In this document: positions 49,054 to 50,423 of the stretch, piece after piece
Position numbering within the stretch: position 1 is the first letter of the stretch
Layout of the letters: every line of letters starts with the position of its first letter
Virus record (IMG/VR): IMGVR_UViG_3300032323_002407
Location: 1-50,423 of that record
Reading direction: 5' to 3' (one strand)
Length of the DNA: 50,423 nt
Source: a virus
Notes under the pieces: generated by a model
The model's input: only the letters and a program-made list of their open reading frames with translations
Told to the model about the DNA's origin: nothing
Database searches by the model: none
Program-made: the position numbers and the translations under genes

Positions 49054-50423
49054 ATGGCAAAACAGAATATTAATGTAGGTACCGCAGCTAACGACAAGAA
49101 GGGCGATAGCCTACGAGCTGCCTTCCAAAAAGTCAATGCCAACTTCACAGAACTCTACACTGAGCTGGGATTGGTTGTTGATGCAAACTTAAACCTAGGA
49201 GCATTTGAATTTGCGGGCAGCACACTAAGTACCACAGACAGTTCAGCCATTGTAATTGATCAAGCTGTCACGGTCTCTAGCAACTTGACAGTAGGTGGCG
49301 ATGTTTTGCCCAGTGTGACCAATGGTGGTGATCTAGGCTCGGCTGCTAGACCTTGGCGCAGTCTGTATGTGAGCAACAATACAATTTTCTTGGGCGGCAC
49401 AGCATTATCTGTAAACGGTGCAGGCAATCTATTGGTCAACGGCAGTCTAATAACTGGTGGCGGTGTTTCAAGTTATGCTGACCTGTCAGGTAAACCCACA
49501 TTGTCCGCTGTGGCCACTACAGGTGCTTACGCTGATCTAACTGGCAAGCCTACTTTGTTCAGCGGAAGCTATGCTGATCTAACCAACAAACCCAACCTTG
49601 CAGGCACATACCAGTTTAGTGTGGCCGCAGATGATTCCACACAGCGAGTAATAAGCACAGATGAAGTCATCAAATTTAGGGGTGCAGGTGGTATCACCAC
49701 TGCCAGTGATGCCGAAGGCAATATTACTATCACTGGATCAGCTGGCAGTGTTTCCAGTTTGGTCAACGGTGCCTACACAGCGAGCCTTGGTAATACTGGT
49801 GCATTGACATTACCAGCAGGCGGGATTATTTCAGAGGGTGGCGGACTCACTGGTGCTATCAAACTCAGACCCGCTGGCGGTGCCAACGCAAATCAAGCAT
49901 TGTTAATTTACCCCACTGCCGGTGCACCAGACGGTGATCACGTACACTTGACCGCAGGCGGCGGCTCCACTGAATTATATCTAGGCAATGATACACATTA
50001 TGTCAAGTTAGTTGACGGTGGCAATGTAGAAGTAAGAGCCTCCACTGCAAATTTGTCCAGTCAGGCGGCTTGGACATTTGAAACCGACGGCGAATTAGAT
50101 ACCATCCGACCGTTGGGGATAAAAGTTCCCAATGGTGTGCCAACCGATGTTGCTGTGATCAACAGCACCAGTGGCAGTTGGGAAATGAATCCCAGGTCTG
50201 ACTTGGCCACAACAGGAGGTTCAGGCAGTGGACTGACTGTGAATGTTACTGAGACTGGTGGATATGCCAGTACTATTGCTATTGCTGAGATTGCCGGTAC
50301 AGGATATCTCAACGGAGATGTTATAACAGTTACAAGTGGCACATCAAATGCCACATTCACTATTGTTATTGGAGGTCGAAACACTTGGCAGTTTGGCACA
50401 GATCGTGCATTAACATTACCTTC
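49054..50423 (+). CDS. tail-fibre-like protein, cut by window end
   Basis: ATG 49054 has GGAG at 49044-49047. The frame stays open to the window end (at least 456 codons). It begins MAKQNINVGTAANDKKGDSL then FQKVNANFTELYTELG, the N-module of the giant gene. SYADLSGKPTL, AYADLTGKPTL and SYADLTNKPNL repeats near residues 145-180 are typical fibre repeats. A third adjacent fibre gene indicates an appendage cluster. Confidence 0.85.
   Translation, partial: MAKQNINVGTAANDKKGDSLRAAFQKVNANFTELYTELGLVVDANLNLGAFEFAGSTLSTTDSSAIVIDQAVTVSSNLTVGGDVLPSVTNGGDLGSAARPWRSLYVSNNTIFLGGTALSVNGAGNLLVNGSLITGGGVSSYADLSGKPTLSAVATTGAYADLTGKPTLFSGSYADLTNKPNLAGTYQFSVAADDSTQRVISTDEVIKFRGAGGITTASDAEGNITITGSAGSVSSLVNGAYTASLGNTGALTLPAGGIISEGGGLTGAIKLRPAGGANANQALLIYPTAGAPDGDHVHLTAGGGSTELYLGNDTHYVKLVDGGNVEVRASTANLSSQAAWTFETDGELDTIRPLGIKVPNGVPTDVAVINSTSGSWEMNPRSDLATTGGSGSGLTVNVTETGGYASTIAIAEIAGTGYLNGDVITVTSGTSNATFTIVIGGRNTWQFGTDRALTLP

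Noticed and set aside
1-50423. CRISPR array, insertion sequence, integrase/attachment site
   Set aside because: No regularly spaced direct repeats, transposase or integrase motif was seen; the AT-rich inverted arms near tRNAs are hairpins, not mobile-element ends with a transposase.

Overview
The window looks like part of a large double-stranded DNA tailed phage genome of the T4-like, aquatic myovirus type, probably infecting a Gram-negative bacterium. The evidence is very dense gene packing with frequent ATGA/TAATG overlaps, a long tRNA array, several tail-fibre-like structural genes including one of 2513 codons, T4-late-type TAAATA boxes, and marine-phage hallmark families (2OG-Fe(II) oxygenases, ThyX, KdsA/KdsB, IscU/IscA). 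No capsid, terminase, polymerase or integrase gene is visible, so host and lineage remain inferences. All functional calls come from reading protein and RNA motifs; no database search was possible.

Layout. (1) 1-5.7 kb: an RNA-rich zone with about 22 tRNAs, including an initiator tRNA-fMet. It also holds at least two long, heavily structured non-coding stretches, one of them a GOLLD/ROOL-like candidate with an embedded tRNA-Asn-like fold, and four long-stem hairpin elements next to tRNAs. Small genes include an RNA polymerase omega homologue. (2) 5.7-8.3 kb: an operon behind a consensus sigma70 promoter with a SprT-like metalloprotease, translation initiation factor IF-1, a CX5R phosphatase and small proteins, then a metallophosphoesterase. 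(3) 8.4-26.4 kb: an accessory island of blocks in alternating orientation. It carries about seven 2OG oxygenase-like proteins, six radical SAM proteins, two methyltransferases, a short-chain dehydrogenase, two tandem cupin-like paralogues, a QueC-like ATP pyrophosphatase, an acyltransferase-like protein and a tail-fibre-like gene. (4) 26.5-39.5 kb: a tRNA-like RNA with its own promoter and no normal anticodon arm, a histone Hc1-like protein, ThyX, KdsB, a run of unknown genes, a tail protein, QueD, KdsA, a glycosyltransferase, UV endonuclease UvdE, a Lys/Ala/Pro-rich basic protein, an Fe/Mn superoxide dismutase, IscU and IscA. (5) 39.8-50.4 kb: three consecutive tail-fibre-like genes, the last running off the window.

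How the parts may work together. The 5' part appears aimed at gene expression: tRNAs, tRNA-fMet, IF-1 and omega. Several TAAATA boxes lie only 4-10 nt from start codons that have no Shine-Dalgarno sequence, which suggests leaderless late transcripts; phage-supplied initiation components could be connected to this. The accessory island resembles a modification or biosynthesis system (oxidation, radical chemistry, methylation) of unknown product. Its placement around a tail-fibre gene suggests virion or surface chemistry. IscU/IscA could supply Fe-S clusters for the radical SAM enzymes and the superoxide dismutase could protect them. KdsA/KdsB would make CMP-Kdo for a surface sugar.
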